A stretch of DNA of 64,000 nt, taken from the NCBI GenBank assembly GCA_030017715.1, contig JASEIU010000003.1, positions 310,001-374,000 of the forward strand, given 5' to 3'. This DNA is from Candidatus Saccharicenans sp. GTDB lineage: Bacteria; Acidobacteriota; Aminicenantia; Aminicenantales; Saccharicenantaceae. Shown one piece after another: positions 26,080-35,636 of the stretch; the stretch's first letter is position 1; each line of letters begins with the position of its first letter. The notes under the pieces are model-generated. The model worked only from the letters and a program-made list of their open reading frames with translations, was not told the origin of the DNA and did no database searches. The position numbers and the translations under genes are program-made.

Positions 26080-27167
26080 CTAATAACGCATGGTTAAATA
26101 CTGAATGATCTTACTGGCGGCATGACCATCACCGTAAGGAGCCCCATCAAAATGCAGAAAATCTCGCAAGCTGGATTTAATTCCATTAGCTATTGCGTCT
26201 ACCGAAAATGGAGGAATGATTCGATTCCATCCCAATTCTACCAACTCCACCCATTCCGTCTCTTCTCGCAGAGTAACGCAGGGCACCCGGTAAAAGAAGG
26301 CCTCCTTCTGCACACCTCCTGAATCAGTGGCAATGAGGCACGCTTTTTTCTCAAGCATCACCATGTCCAGATACCCCACAGGCTCGATTGCTACAACGGA
26401 TTCTAACAGATGAACAAGCCCAAACCGTTCCGCCGCTTTACGTGCCCTCGGATGGACTGGGAAGACCACGGGCATTTCCTGGTGGACCTCGGCCAGAGCC
26501 TTTAGGATGACATGAAGTCGAGCTGGGTCGTCCGTGTTTTCTGCTCTGTGAACGGTAGCCAGGATGTAATTCTTTGGCTGAAGCAGAAGTTTCTCCAGGA
26601 TACGGCTTTCCGCCTCGGCCTTTTGACCATTGTAAAGTGTGGCATCGTACATGATGTCTCCAACCAGGTGAATCCGTTCTTCGGGAATCCCCTCCCGCTT
26701 AAGGTTTTGGGCTGCCTTCTCTGTAGGGGCAAAAAGTAGGTCTGAAGCGTGGTCGGTAAGCACGCGGTTAATTTCTTCCGGCATTCTCCAGTTAAAAGAT
26801 CGTAAGCCAGCCTCCACATGAGCCAGGGGAGTATGTAATTTCACCGCGGCTAAAGCTCCAGCCGGCGTAGAATTAGTATCTCCATATACCAACACCCAAT
26901 CGGGCTTTTCTTTTAAAGGCACCTTCTCAATTACTTCTAACATGCGGCCAGTTTGAGCTCCATGAGTAGCAGAGCCAATACCTAAGTGATAGTCTGGTTC
27001 GGGAATCTCAAGCTCCTCAAAAAAAAAACTCGGCTCATATTGTCATCGTAATGCTGGCCGGTATGCACCCAAACCTCTTTAATCCCCTCTTTTAACCGCA
27101 GCAATGTTGACACAACCGCAGCTCTAATAAACTGCGGTCGAGCACCGACGATGTGAACAAGCTTCAT
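26080..27167 (-). pseudogene. UDP-GlcNAc 2-epimerase (WecB-like), frame broken at a T10 run
   Basis: The N-terminal part (26982-27167: MKLVHIVGARPQFIRAAVV ... HTGQHYDDNMSRVFF) and the rest (26080-26943: KPDWVLVYGDTNSTPAGALA ... VEAGLRSFNWRMPEEINRVL) are one protein in two frames. The break is a run of ten T on the coding strand at about 27019-27028. Eight T would give MSRVFFEELEIPEPDYHLG, matching the intact paralogue at 37 kb. Downstream motifs (ATVHRAENTDDPARL, ATDSGGVQKEAFFYRVPCVT) are intact. The family interconverts UDP-GlcNAc and UDP-ManNAc or acylated relatives. This is either a real frameshift, a phase-variable tract, or a homopolymer error in the assembly. Confidence 0.8.
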
Positions 27168-27257
27168 GTGATCAACGCCTTATATAGTGCCACAGGCTTT
27201 TCGCTCTCCTTCAGCAAATTATACTTTACAAAATCGCCCGCCAATTATGACCATCAA

Positions 27258-28640
27258 TCAAGATCTGCTTTTATTCACTATTAACCTCTGTTTTGCACCC
27301 GGCGTCCTTGGAATTTCTGCTACCAACTCGATGCTGACATCAGCAGATGGTCCTAAGTAATAGTGCAGGATTTCCAAGCACTCTTCTTGTTCCTTAAAGC
27401 CAATATGCCCATTATTCAACACCAATAATTTATAGCTATTGCTGCTTTCTTGGATAAGCTGATATTGTTCCAAAAATGCCAGCTTTGCAAATCGAGTCCG
27501 GAAGGAAACCGGTAGAACAGCCTCGCCCTCCGGTGTGGTAATGACATCATCTATCCTACCCACAATCTTGCTTAAAAGAGGAAGCCCCCTGCCGCAGGAG
27601 CAATTATTTTCGGATAAAGCTCCTAAATCACCTGTTTTATATCTGATAAAAGGCATAGCATAATTGTGAAGAGAAGTTGCGACGATCTCACCAACGCCAC
27701 TCCCCAATTTCTCATCTTGAATGACCTCCACTATTCCATATTCGGAGGCGATATGATAGCCTTCGTGCACTTCGCATTCAGCTGCCATGCCAACCGCTTC
27801 TCCCTGGCCCCAGCCGTCAAAGACTTTGCATTGGAACCTGCGTTCTATAACCTCCCGTTGATCGGCATAAAGCTGTTCGCCGGTTGTCAATACGGCCTTT
27901 ACCGAGATGGTTATATCAAAAGCCTCCATCCTACTTGCAAGGTAAGCAATGGCTGAAGGATGTCCCTGAATAACCTTGGGTGAGAATTTAACTATTTGCT
28001 CAATATATTTATCTACCGTCTGAGAGGTCAGGTGATGGGTGGAAAGCAAGAGCTGATTTTCCGCCCGGTTTATCATCCAATAAGGAGGATGATTGGTAAA
28101 GAATCTGCCCGCAATAGTTACTCGCTTTTCACCGACATCAAAGCTTGCCCAGCGGTAAAATCTGTACAAATTTGCATAGTTAATATTCCATCTAAGCCCC
28201 TCAGGGAGATAGAATTCAAGCCTCCTTCCCGTTGTCCCACCTGTATGATGCAGAACCATGTGTGATCGGGGGAAATTACGGGCTATTAGATCAGAGAAGT
28301 TCTTGTTTATGATTTCTTTTGTCAAAAAAGGGAGCTTGCATAAGTCTTCTTTACATTTTATATCGGCGGGCTTCAAGCCTCGTTCATCGAATACTAGCCG
28401 ATAATAAGGAACATTCCAATAGGCATGTTCAATAATCCTCCTCAGAAGATCATTTTGGAGTTCCTCTAGCTCAGAAGGAGGCCACCACTGGCTATCCTCT
28501 AGCTCTTCAAGAATCTCCCTGAAATTTCCGCCAAAGCGGTTTCGGGCCTGCCAATATCCATAAACATTAATCCCAATCTTTTGGATTGTCAGCGGGCAAG
28601 AGAAATACGCCTTCTCTAAAAGCTCGCCTAGCATCGACAT
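27258..28640 (-). CDS. CapK/PaaK-like adenylate-forming enzyme
   Basis: 460 residues resembling phenylacetate-CoA ligase relatives found in capsule loci (CapK). It has an N-terminal region with HAYWNVPYYRLVFDERGLKP, the nucleotide-binding HHTGGTTGRRLEFY and a later FDGWGQGEAVGMAAECEV. The C-terminal part, with RYKTGDLGAL and VGRIDDVITTPEGEAVLP, completes the adenylate-forming fold. Such enzymes activate a carboxylate with ATP; in polysaccharide loci their acyl substrate is mostly unknown. The start overlaps the upstream CapA gene by 13 nt with AGGAGG ahead, indicating coupled translation. A role in attaching an acyl or amino-acyl group to the glycan is inference. Confidence 0.82.
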   Translation of the reverse strand: MSMLGELLEKAYFSCPLTIQKIGINVYGYWQARNRFGGNFREILEELEDSQWWPPSELEELQNDLLRRIIEHAYWNVPYYRLVFDERGLKPADIKCKEDLCKLPFLTKEIINKNFSDLIARNFPRSHMVLHHTGGTTGRRLEFYLPEGLRWNINYANLYRFYRWASFDVGEKRVTIAGRFFTNHPPYWMINRAENQLLLSTHHLTSQTVDKYIEQIVKFSPKVIQGHPSAIAYLASRMEAFDITISVKAVLTTGEQLYADQREVIERRFQCKVFDGWGQGEAVGMAAECEVHEGYHIASEYGIVEVIQDEKLGSGVGEIVATSLHNYAMPFIRYKTGDLGALSENNCSCGRGLPLLSKIVGRIDDVITTPEGEAVLPVSFRTRFAKLAFLEQYQLIQESSNSYKLLVLNNGHIGFKEQEECLEILHYYLGPSADVSIELVAEIPRTPGAKQRLIVNKSRS

Positions 28641-29785
28641 CGCTTAATGAACCTCCTTATTCTATGAGAGAGGGCAGCTCCCAAGAGCCGCAGATGAAAG
28701 AGCCTTATATGACTCAACCTCATAAAAATGGCCCTTAACCCATTACGGCTGATTGACCTGATAAGGCCAGCTTTTTGATCGGCCAAGAAGACACTCCCTG
28801 CAGCCTCCCAAAATCTCTTATCGCTGGAACCATCTTGGAAATACTGGGAAAGCTCTTTTAGCCTTGTAACGATCTTTAGAGCCATTTCTTCAGAGGCTAT
28901 CTGAGGTTGATACTCGTCGTTGATCCAGATGGGAAGCAAGTAGACCGCCTTGATGCCCTCTCTGTCGAAAGTTGCCCGCAGGATAATGCTTTCCCTGCGT
29001 CTTTCGGTTAGGTTGTCGAAGACGAAGTTTCCGAGACTATAGGCGGCAAATCCTCTCTTGTAGAACTCCATCCCTTGAATGACATGAGGATGGTGCCCTA
29101 GAACCAGATCGGCCCCGTATTCGATAATTTGCCTGGCCTGGAGACGACATTCCGGTGGAGGATACTCCACGTTCTCATAGCCGAAATGTAGCGAAACGAT
29201 GCACACGTCAGCTTTGCTCTTCGCTTTGCGAATGTCATCTTTTATCCATCTCAAATTGATGGGGGGAGCTACATACTCATGCTTGGGATCAGTAGCGTTA
29301 TATGCTGAGGTATAAGCCAGAAAAGCGAACCTTATCTCCTTCGTTGAAATAATCACTGGCTCACGGGCATCTTCAACTGAGCGACCCATTCCTATGGTAT
29401 GAATATTTCTCTCTTTGAGAAGTTTTAGAGTTTCCTCGATCGCCTCTCTACCGTAATCATAGATATGATTATTGGCTAGTGAGAGAATCTTAAAACATGT
29501 GATTGCCAGCCCATCTGCAGCTAAGGGGTTTGCCCTAAAGCTGCTTTGGGTAAACGGTGAAGGGGTACCGCACGAAGAGATAGGGCCCTCTAGATTGCCG
29601 AAAACAAGCCCTTCTTGAGTGATCAAGGAGCGGACTTGGGCAAAGGGATAACTGGGGCCATGTTCTGCGATCTTCTCGCCAACCCCCCGGCTTAGCATGA
29701 TATCTCCAACTGCTAAAACAGACACCTCTGGCAGATTAGCTACTCCTCGTTCCCAAAATCTGTAATAGAGCTCTTTCACTTTCAT
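28628..29785 (-). CDS. CapA-family metallophosphatase-like protein
   Basis: 385 residues. The family motifs are VLAVGDIMLSRGVGEKI near residue 22, GNLEGPISSCG, SLANNHIYDYG and GHHPHVIQGMEFYK, a calcineurin-like fold with probable metal ligands Asp, Asn and His. CapA was named from Bacillus poly-gamma-glutamate synthesis; the wider family occurs in many surface-polymer loci and its exact reaction is poorly defined. No signal peptide is apparent, so it may act in the cytoplasm. A TAATG overlap with the deacetylase gene and AAGGAG ahead of the ATG indicate translational coupling. Confidence 0.85.
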   Translation of the reverse strand: MKVKELYYRFWERGVANLPEVSVLAVGDIMLSRGVGEKIAEHGPSYPFAQVRSLITQEGLVFGNLEGPISSCGTPSPFTQSSFRANPLAADGLAITCFKILSLANNHIYDYGREAIEETLKLLKERNIHTIGMGRSVEDAREPVIISTKEIRFAFLAYTSAYNATDPKHEYVAPPINLRWIKDDIRKAKSKADVCIVSLHFGYENVEYPPPECRLQARQIIEYGADLVLGHHPHVIQGMEFYKRGFAAYSLGNFVFDNLTERRRESIILRATFDREGIKAVYLLPIWINDEYQPQIASEEMALKIVTRLKELSQYFQDGSSDKRFWEAAGSVFLADQKAGLIRSISRNGLRAIFMRLSHIRLFHLRLLGAALSHRIRRFIKRCRC

Positions 29786-30651
29786 TAAAACTCCTTAAAA
29801 GAGATTAACTGAATGCCCTCACGTTCGATTGCCTCCTTAAGTTCGCGGCTTGTCAGCACCTCTACTTCGATCTCCCTCTCCTTGACGTAATATGCATATT
29901 TAGCTAATAGCTCATCAGGATAGCCGGGGTGACAGTAAATCTCGTTAACCCCTTCCGGTAAAGTACTCATAATACCTAGCCATGTCTCTAAAGAGTTTTT
30001 CCTAGTATTATCGGCATAGCTAGGGGTTATTAACCGATCTGAGGTTTTTATACCTTTTACTTGGGCATACCAAGTCAAAACCTTCGCCCCAGTATGGGAA
30101 AAAAGCCTTTGGGGATGAGATAGGTAATAATAAATTATCTTCGCAATTCTCGATCCACCTCCTATGAAAAGATAGCGGTTATGCGAGCGCATGAACTTGA
30201 TATCCCACTCCTTTGCCACCTTTAATGCTGCTAGGAAGAATGGTAGATATAAGTGCTTGTTTTGATGACCATCGAAGTGTGTAGGCTTAATGCCAAGCTC
30301 CGCCAGGCGTCTCACCTGATTGTCAAGCTCTTTAACCATATCGGAGAAGCTTATCCGACCTGAAAGGAGCTTGGGCACAAAGGCGTACCTCAGAAACTCA
30401 CCTTTTTCGTCTATCAGAGTCGGCACATCATCAGGTGAAGAAACCGGCCTTCCAACAGAGAGATTGAAATGAATCCCTATACTGACCCCGGGGAATCGGT
30501 CTTTAAGTTTTTTTACTTCCTCAATTGCTGGCATGTTTGCTAAGGCACTGGTACTACGAACTACACCCTTCTCAATTGTTTCGATAATGCCCCTATTAAC
30601 TCCGAAGGTGAACCCAAATCCGTCGGCGTTTATGATCAACTGTTTGCTCAT
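29785..30651 (-). CDS. YdjC/ChbG-family carbohydrate deacetylase
   Basis: The start is MSKQLIINADGFG at 30651 behind GGAGG and overlapping the upstream GT stop as ATGA; the track's start is 20 codons too long. About 288 residues. INADGFGFT gives the metal-binding Asp-Gly of the family, GIHFNLSVGRPV and THFDGHQNKHLY give further ligands, and IYCHPGYPDE is the C-terminal motif. Members remove N- or O-acetyl groups from amino sugars, for example chitooligosaccharides. Here it could deacetylate a diacetamido sugar of the repeat unit, either as a precursor or on the lipid-linked intermediate. Confidence 0.88.
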   Translation of the reverse strand: MSKQLIINADGFGFTFGVNRGIIETIEKGVVRSTSALANMPAIEEVKKLKDRFPGVSIGIHFNLSVGRPVSSPDDVPTLIDEKGEFLRYAFVPKLLSGRISFSDMVKELDNQVRRLAELGIKPTHFDGHQNKHLYLPFFLAALKVAKEWDIKFMRSHNRYLFIGGGSRIAKIIYYYLSHPQRLFSHTGAKVLTWYAQVKGIKTSDRLITPSYADNTRKNSLETWLGIMSTLPEGVNEIYCHPGYPDELLAKYAYYVKEREIEVEVLTSRELKEAIEREGIQLISFKEF

Positions 30652-31790
30652 TTTTCCTCCTCTAGAAGCTCCTGATAGAGCGACAAGAGATTCTCCTCTT
30701 CTTTCTCCCAATTATATTTTTCTTTTATTAGCTCCATTCCTTTGGTTCCCATCTCCCCAGCCACCACTGGGTTATCCAACAAGTATTTTACCGAGTTGGC
30801 AAAGGCCCCCACATCACCAGGTCTGACCAGGATAGCGCAGTTCTTACCACCCAAAAGCTTCCTTAGCAGCGGGAGATCACTCGAAATTACCGGCAGACCA
30901 CAAGCCATATACTCAAAGACCTTAACTGGGATGGCTGCCAAAAACCGGGGCTCTGCAAGGTGATGGTTTACTCCTATCTTACTTTGCAATAGGTATCTGC
31001 ACACCACGGTGTGCGGAACCTTTTCTATAAAGACGAAATTTTCACTAATATCTGGTCCTTCTTTCTTCATCTCGCTTTCCGCCCATTTTATCATTTCCGG
31101 GGAGGCTCCCAAGATGCACCACTTAAAATTATACCCCATTTGCTTTAATTCGCGAGCCACAGAAAACATAAATGATAGTCTAGGGGAAGAGAGGGTTCCC
31201 GTGTGGATGAGATCAAATTGCAGTGTCAGGACGGTTTCATGACTATTAGCCGATCCGAACTCAAGGAGTGGGAAGTTATGAAGGGTACGCACCTTCCTAG
31301 CTCTCAGTTTTTGAAAGCGTTCAGTTATGGCATCAGTGGGAGTTATGATAGCAGCAAAGCTTCTTGCGCTGATTTTTTCGATCTGCCACATGAACCAACT
31401 AGCAATCCTCCGCAGGGAAGAAGGGAACCACTCTTTGAAAAGCATGTGCTGAACATAATCCTCATGCACATCATAAATGACCTTAGCCTTTGTTACAAGC
31501 GTGAGCAACATTCCAATGGGGATCAATTCTGGATCATGAAAGTGATAAATATCGGCTCTTTGCCTAAAAGCTAAGTGGAAAGCTTTGCTGGTAAGCCCAA
31601 GCATCCGCTGAAGCCGATTTCGCGATTTAGGCAAAGGAATGATCTTGACTCCATCTACAACCTCGTTCTTGTCATGCTGTGCGATCAAAGTTACATCGTA
31701 GCCCGCCTGGACCAACGTCTTCGCCTCCTTGTGGAAGACGCGGGCGTCAAATGGCGAATGAACAGTGGTAATGTGTACAACCTTTCTCAT
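30648..31790 (-). CDS. GT4 glycosyltransferase
   Basis: 380 residues, GT-B fold. The N-terminus KVVHITTVHSPFDARVFHKE and IYHFHDPELIPIG mark the acceptor domain. The donor site reads AAIPVKVFEYMACGLPVISSD, with the family Glu in VFEYMACGLP. It transfers one sugar onto the growing lipid-linked oligosaccharide at the inner membrane. The stop overlaps the deacetylase start by 4 nt, while the gap to the amidotransferase gene upstream is 30 nt, all consistent with one transcript. The donor is unknown. Confidence 0.88.
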   Translation of the reverse strand: MRKVVHITTVHSPFDARVFHKEAKTLVQAGYDVTLIAQHDKNEVVDGVKIIPLPKSRNRLQRMLGLTSKAFHLAFRQRADIYHFHDPELIPIGMLLTLVTKAKVIYDVHEDYVQHMLFKEWFPSSLRRIASWFMWQIEKISARSFAAIITPTDAITERFQKLRARKVRTLHNFPLLEFGSANSHETVLTLQFDLIHTGTLSSPRLSFMFSVARELKQMGYNFKWCILGASPEMIKWAESEMKKEGPDISENFVFIEKVPHTVVCRYLLQSKIGVNHHLAEPRFLAAIPVKVFEYMACGLPVISSDLPLLRKLLGGKNCAILVRPGDVGAFANSVKYLLDNPVVAGEMGTKGMELIKEKYNWEKEEENLLSLYQELLEEEK

Positions 31791-31820
31791 AATATACTCG
31801 GCTTTGAATATCTACTGCAA

Positions 31821-32954
31821 CTAATATCGATGTATTCGAATCCCAAGCACTTTCACCAAGACCTCTTTGAATCTAAACAAAAACTCAGAAGAAGGGAACT
31901 CGCTATGTTCTCGAGGTGGCAATGCCAAGATCTCTTCCCATTCCCCAAGCGATAACCCAAGTTTATCGGCAATATAGGCTTTATCTTTTTCAAGCACTTC
32001 CTGACTCGGATACGGTGGCTTCTTAAGCTCATCGATCGCCTTTTCTCTGGCGAGCTGCCCCGAAAGTATTAGGCTTGATAGGTGTGCCCTCCGCTTGTCA
32101 ATTCCGAACTTCGTTGGAAGATAGTAGCCTTGATAGAACCTAGTTAGGATAGACTCATAATGCTTTAGGCCGTAATCATGCCAACCATACTTTTCTATCA
32201 AGGTCCTTTTTGCCTCCTCCTTATTGTAAGGCAAATAGTTAAGGAGCCGTATCACCCTGATCTTGCGTATGAAAGGATAATATACATATCTCTCCCAAAA
32301 ACTTAGCGCAGGGAACTTTTTCAAAGGGTCAGTTCCGAAACGCTTTTGAATGGCGAGCAGATGACGCAGATCACCGGAATTGAATCCCCATGTGCGCGGG
32401 AGGATGGATTCTGTTGCATAATTCCCTCCAATAATAATATAACGAACGCCCACCTCATTGGCCTTTTTATATAAAGCAGCAAAGAAGGCATGGTCTTGGG
32501 GAATCTCGCAGTTCTTGACGGCAGCTTTATAAAATGCAATCTGTAAGTCGCGCATCTCTTTCCATTCTACTGTGATAGTTTCAAAATCGAAGCCCAATTG
32601 TTTCACAAGGTTTTTTACATTGTTTTCTGATTCAGGACTATTCCATCCGGTGCCCACATGAACTAAGAGCGGGCGTAACCCTAACTCGGCAGTTAAATGT
32701 GCCAAATAAGAGCTATCGGTCCCACCGCTAATTCCTAAAACGGAGTCATAAGATTTGCCCTGCCCAGACTTTTTGATGGTAGATACAATCTGCTCCAACA
32801 GTTTACTTCCTTCTCCTGTATGAGCTCGTTCCAGAATCGGCCTAATTTCGCGATCAAAGTAATGGCAAAAACTACAAACGCCGTGGGCATCGAAGCTGAT
32901 TTCATCAGCAGTTGTGTCCATAACACATCGTATACAACTTTGATAACTTCTCAT
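31821..32954 (-). CDS. N-acetyl sugar amidotransferase, WbpG-like
   Basis: 377 residues. The N-terminal zinc-binding CIRCVMDTT with GVCSFCHYFD, then a PP-loop ATP-pyrophosphatase site SVLGISGGTDSSYLAH, define the WbpG/PseA-type family. In Pseudomonas aeruginosa WbpG works with the HisH- and HisF-like proteins to amidate a ManNAc3NAcA-type sugar. Pathway genes for that sugar are present in this cluster, but no HisH or HisF homologue is visible in the window. Ammonia may come from elsewhere or the partners may be lost. AGGAG lies ahead of the ATG. It is the first gene after a 1.35-kb decayed stretch. Confidence 0.88.
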   Translation of the reverse strand: MRSYQSCIRCVMDTTADEISFDAHGVCSFCHYFDREIRPILERAHTGEGSKLLEQIVSTIKKSGQGKSYDSVLGISGGTDSSYLAHLTAELGLRPLLVHVGTGWNSPESENNVKNLVKQLGFDFETITVEWKEMRDLQIAFYKAAVKNCEIPQDHAFFAALYKKANEVGVRYIIIGGNYATESILPRTWGFNSGDLRHLLAIQKRFGTDPLKKFPALSFWERYVYYPFIRKIRVIRLLNYLPYNKEEAKRTLIEKYGWHDYGLKHYESILTRFYQGYYLPTKFGIDKRRAHLSSLILSGQLAREKAIDELKKPPYPSQEVLEKDKAYIADKLGLSLGEWEEILALPPREHSEFPSSEFLFRFKEVLVKVLGIRIHRY

Positions 32955-33033
32955 ATAGATCTCCTAATTTTAAGATTAATTCCTGCAATACTGTGGAACT
33001 CGATAAGGTGTGCTAAAACGCTCCATCCCGACA

Positions 33034-34083
33034 TTACCGTTTCATTAGCGATAGATTTGTATCTGCTCTCATAGACTGCTTGCGGTCAATCCAATAAAGA
33101 GGGCTGCCAGTTGGAAAGAAGAGCAAACGCAGCGATGGAATAATCATAAACCTCGCCATTGCTGTCGAAATTATGTATGAGATAGAACCTGCTATGCTAA
33201 TCAGTATTGCAAGACTTTTCAGTTTTCGAGTTCGCAGGTCTCCATATTTGCTCCATAAATTTCCAGGCAACTGCCTTCAGGTCATTTTCCCGAAATTCTG
33301 CACCCATTTCCCAAGCCTCGACCATAAAACAGAGGGTCAAAAGAAGTTTGACACATCCTCTGTACCATGGTCAGGATCAGTTCGTAAATATGGGCTATTT
33401 ACCTGGTCAGCGCCTCTATTCTCCCAACCAGCATAAGGCGGATTATCCTTGACCTAATAAGGGATCCTCACTATCCCATTAAGCAGAAAAATTATACCTG
33501 CTCGCATTTTCCCGGTCAAAGCCACAGCTTTCTCTAAGTAGTTGACATCTCAGGTTACCAGCCGCAACTAAAACAGAAATCGATTGTTTGCACAAAGACA
33601 GTCGCTAGGAACTTGGAAGGCCACTCAACAAGAACTTTGCGCCTGGTTCGAGTACCAAGTAGCCTTAGCACACAAACTCTTCCCATGAATTACAACGGGC
33701 TCAAAAACTCTCTTCAAAAGTTTCTTCATATTCATGAATCAATGGTTGATATACATAGAGCGCAGGATTAGCGTGAAGCATTCCTTGTCTTCTTGTATTA
33801 TTTTAACCATTATGTTGTCATGCCGTCCATGTGAATGCCTTTGAATCTGAAGAGCTGATCTGCCCTTTTCATTGTATATGATCACCGGAACGCCTAGAAT
33901 TTATTAACTTCCTATTCGCCACCGTGGCCTCATTCGGCCAGCGAGTCTGGTATTCCTTCTCGATAACCCCTAACTTGAAGCAAATGATTAGCCCACTCGA
34001 TGAACAATTCAAGATTGCGCTCATTTTCTGTCGGCTCCTGCATATTTAAGAGCAACTCCATATATTTGGCCTCGCTTCAGAAA
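33034..34083 (-). pseudogene. Decayed coding stretch inside the glycan cluster
   Basis: The 32955-34305 gap has no intact gene. Protein-like pieces survive on the minus strand in shifting frames: LTLCFMVEAWEMGAEFREND continuing into LKAVAWKFMEQIW (about 33215-33340), NGEVYDYSIAAFALLSNWQP (about 33095-33160), and AKYMELLLNMQEPTENERNL continuing to GIPDSLAE-stop (33930-34070). Stops and frame changes separate them. I cannot name the families. The likely reading is one or two lost genes between the O-antigen ligase and the WbpG-like gene. Confidence 0.35.
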
Positions 34084-34305
34084 TTCCCAATAGTTAGGCT
34101 ATCATTGTACAGCGGTTTTTTTCTAATGCCATTGTTTCGAGAAGAATATAATATTAATGAATATCACGCACTTTTCTGGAAGAACATGGTCTCAGCTGTT
34201 TTAGTCGAATTCTCGTATCTTTGAAAGACAAGCAACCTAGCAACACAGCAAAGCGGGGCCAGGCCTGCCAGGCCCAAACATATCCTCTGTATCATAGAGG
34301 AATTC

Positions 34306-35616
34306 TCATCGTTCTTCCTCCTGTATCTCACCTAGTAGCTCCTTCGATTTAGATGTCCCAATATCAAAGGAGTTTGAGGAACTTTCTGTCTTGCCCCTCT
34401 GGAACATGTGGACTGTGGCGATTAATGCTATCCAGGTGAATAGCATTCTATTGTCATTTATATCGCCAGACACCATAGAATTCACGAAAGCAAAGAAGCC
34501 TGCCACTAATAAGTATCGAGTCACAACTTTTGCAAGCCCTTTTTGTTTGCCCCGAGTGATAATCGGTATGGCAAAAGCTGTTAAAATCATTGCCAAAAAA
34601 ATCAAAGTACCTATTAGCCCGGTCTCAGCCCCTAATTCTAATATTATGTTGTGTGGATACTCGCGAATATCTAAACCTGCCACCGCTACACTGAACTGCC
34701 CAACCCCGTGTCCCCAGATTGGCGAGCGTGCCCAAAGTTCAAGCGCTTCACGATTGAAGCTTATTCTCGTTAATGCAGAGCTTCCTACCTCTGTTAATAG
34801 GACTTGGGTCCGGAACATGAGGGTTGGGAATAACTCTTCCCCCCCTACTCCGAGGATAATAAGGGCACAAAGTATCACAACGCCAAGGCGTATTGCATAT
34901 CGATCGATTCGAATGAAAGGCCGTCCGTTTACGCTAAGTATTAAGAAGAGGGCGAGCGAGAGGATCAGGGCTAATACCGGTCCTCTTGCCCCGGCAATTA
35001 ATGCTGCCCAAAGCTGTAAGACTGCCATTATCCATAGGATTGGGTTCATCAAGGGGCTTTTCTTTATAGGAAGTATAAAGGCCACGGTCACAAGAAACCC
35101 CAGGCCACAAGCGCGGGCTAAGGCAATGTAATTGCTCCCTAATGCAGTGATGAAACCTACACGTCCTATAGCTTGATAGTTTGCAAGTGCATCAATCGCC
35201 ATTAAAGTTGAAATCACTACGGTTGCCCAAGAGAACCTCTTGAGAGAGTGGAAGTCTGTAATAAGCAAGCCAGCACCAAAGAAAGCCCAGCCTGTTATGA
35301 AAATGAATCTAAAGACTTTGTCGTATCCGTACTGCCTGCTATCTGTGTAGAGCAAACTCCCAACAAGAGATAAAATGAGCAGAATGAATAATACAGCAAC
35401 TTTGTTAAACCCAATTGGAGTTCTCAAGGCAAATTTCGTCTTTAGCATACGATAAAACAATACACAAAATGACAAGATCAAAAAGAGTATCGTGATGTCG
35501 ATGTGATTCTGGATAAAAGCAACCCTCCGATCCGCCTTGTAGTAGCCAGCAAAAAGAAAGAGGGCAAAGAGCCATTCCGCTATCTTTTCGATAAAAGAAA
35601 CAGGCTGGCGGGACAC
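34306..35616 (-). CDS. O-antigen ligase/polymerase family membrane protein (Wzy/WaaL-like)
   Basis: The track starts at 35703, 67 nt inside the flippase gene. I prefer the GTG at 35616 (VSRQPVSFIEK), preceded by GAGGAAAGGG, which leaves a 20-nt gap. About 436 residues with some 10-12 hydrophobic helices. The large periplasmic loop carries ELWARSPIWGHGVGQFSVAV, followed by HNIILELGAETGLIG: the PF04932 pattern seen in Wzy polymerases and WaaL ligases. The protein either joins repeat units or transfers the finished glycan. Ligase and polymerase cannot be told apart from sequence. Next to Wzx, a polymerase role is favoured. Confidence 0.85.
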   Translation of the reverse strand: MSRQPVSFIEKIAEWLFALFLFAGYYKADRRVAFIQNHIDITILFLILSFCVLFYRMLKTKFALRTPIGFNKVAVLFILLILSLVGSLLYTDSRQYGYDKVFRFIFITGWAFFGAGLLITDFHSLKRFSWATVVISTLMAIDALANYQAIGRVGFITALGSNYIALARACGLGFLVTVAFILPIKKSPLMNPILWIMAVLQLWAALIAGARGPVLALILSLALFLILSVNGRPFIRIDRYAIRLGVVILCALIILGVGGEELFPTLMFRTQVLLTEVGSSALTRISFNREALELWARSPIWGHGVGQFSVAVAGLDIREYPHNIILELGAETGLIGTLIFLAMILTAFAIPIITRGKQKGLAKVVTRYLLVAGFFAFVNSMVSGDINDNRMLFTWIALIATVHMFQRGKTESSSNSFDIGTSKSKELLGEIQEEER

Positions 35617-35636
35617 ACTTAGTTCACGCCCTTTCC

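Noticed and set aside
34391-35131. 246-codon plus-strand ORF
   Set aside because: Antisense to the O-antigen ligase/polymerase gene; its pattern mirrors the membrane helices on the other strand.
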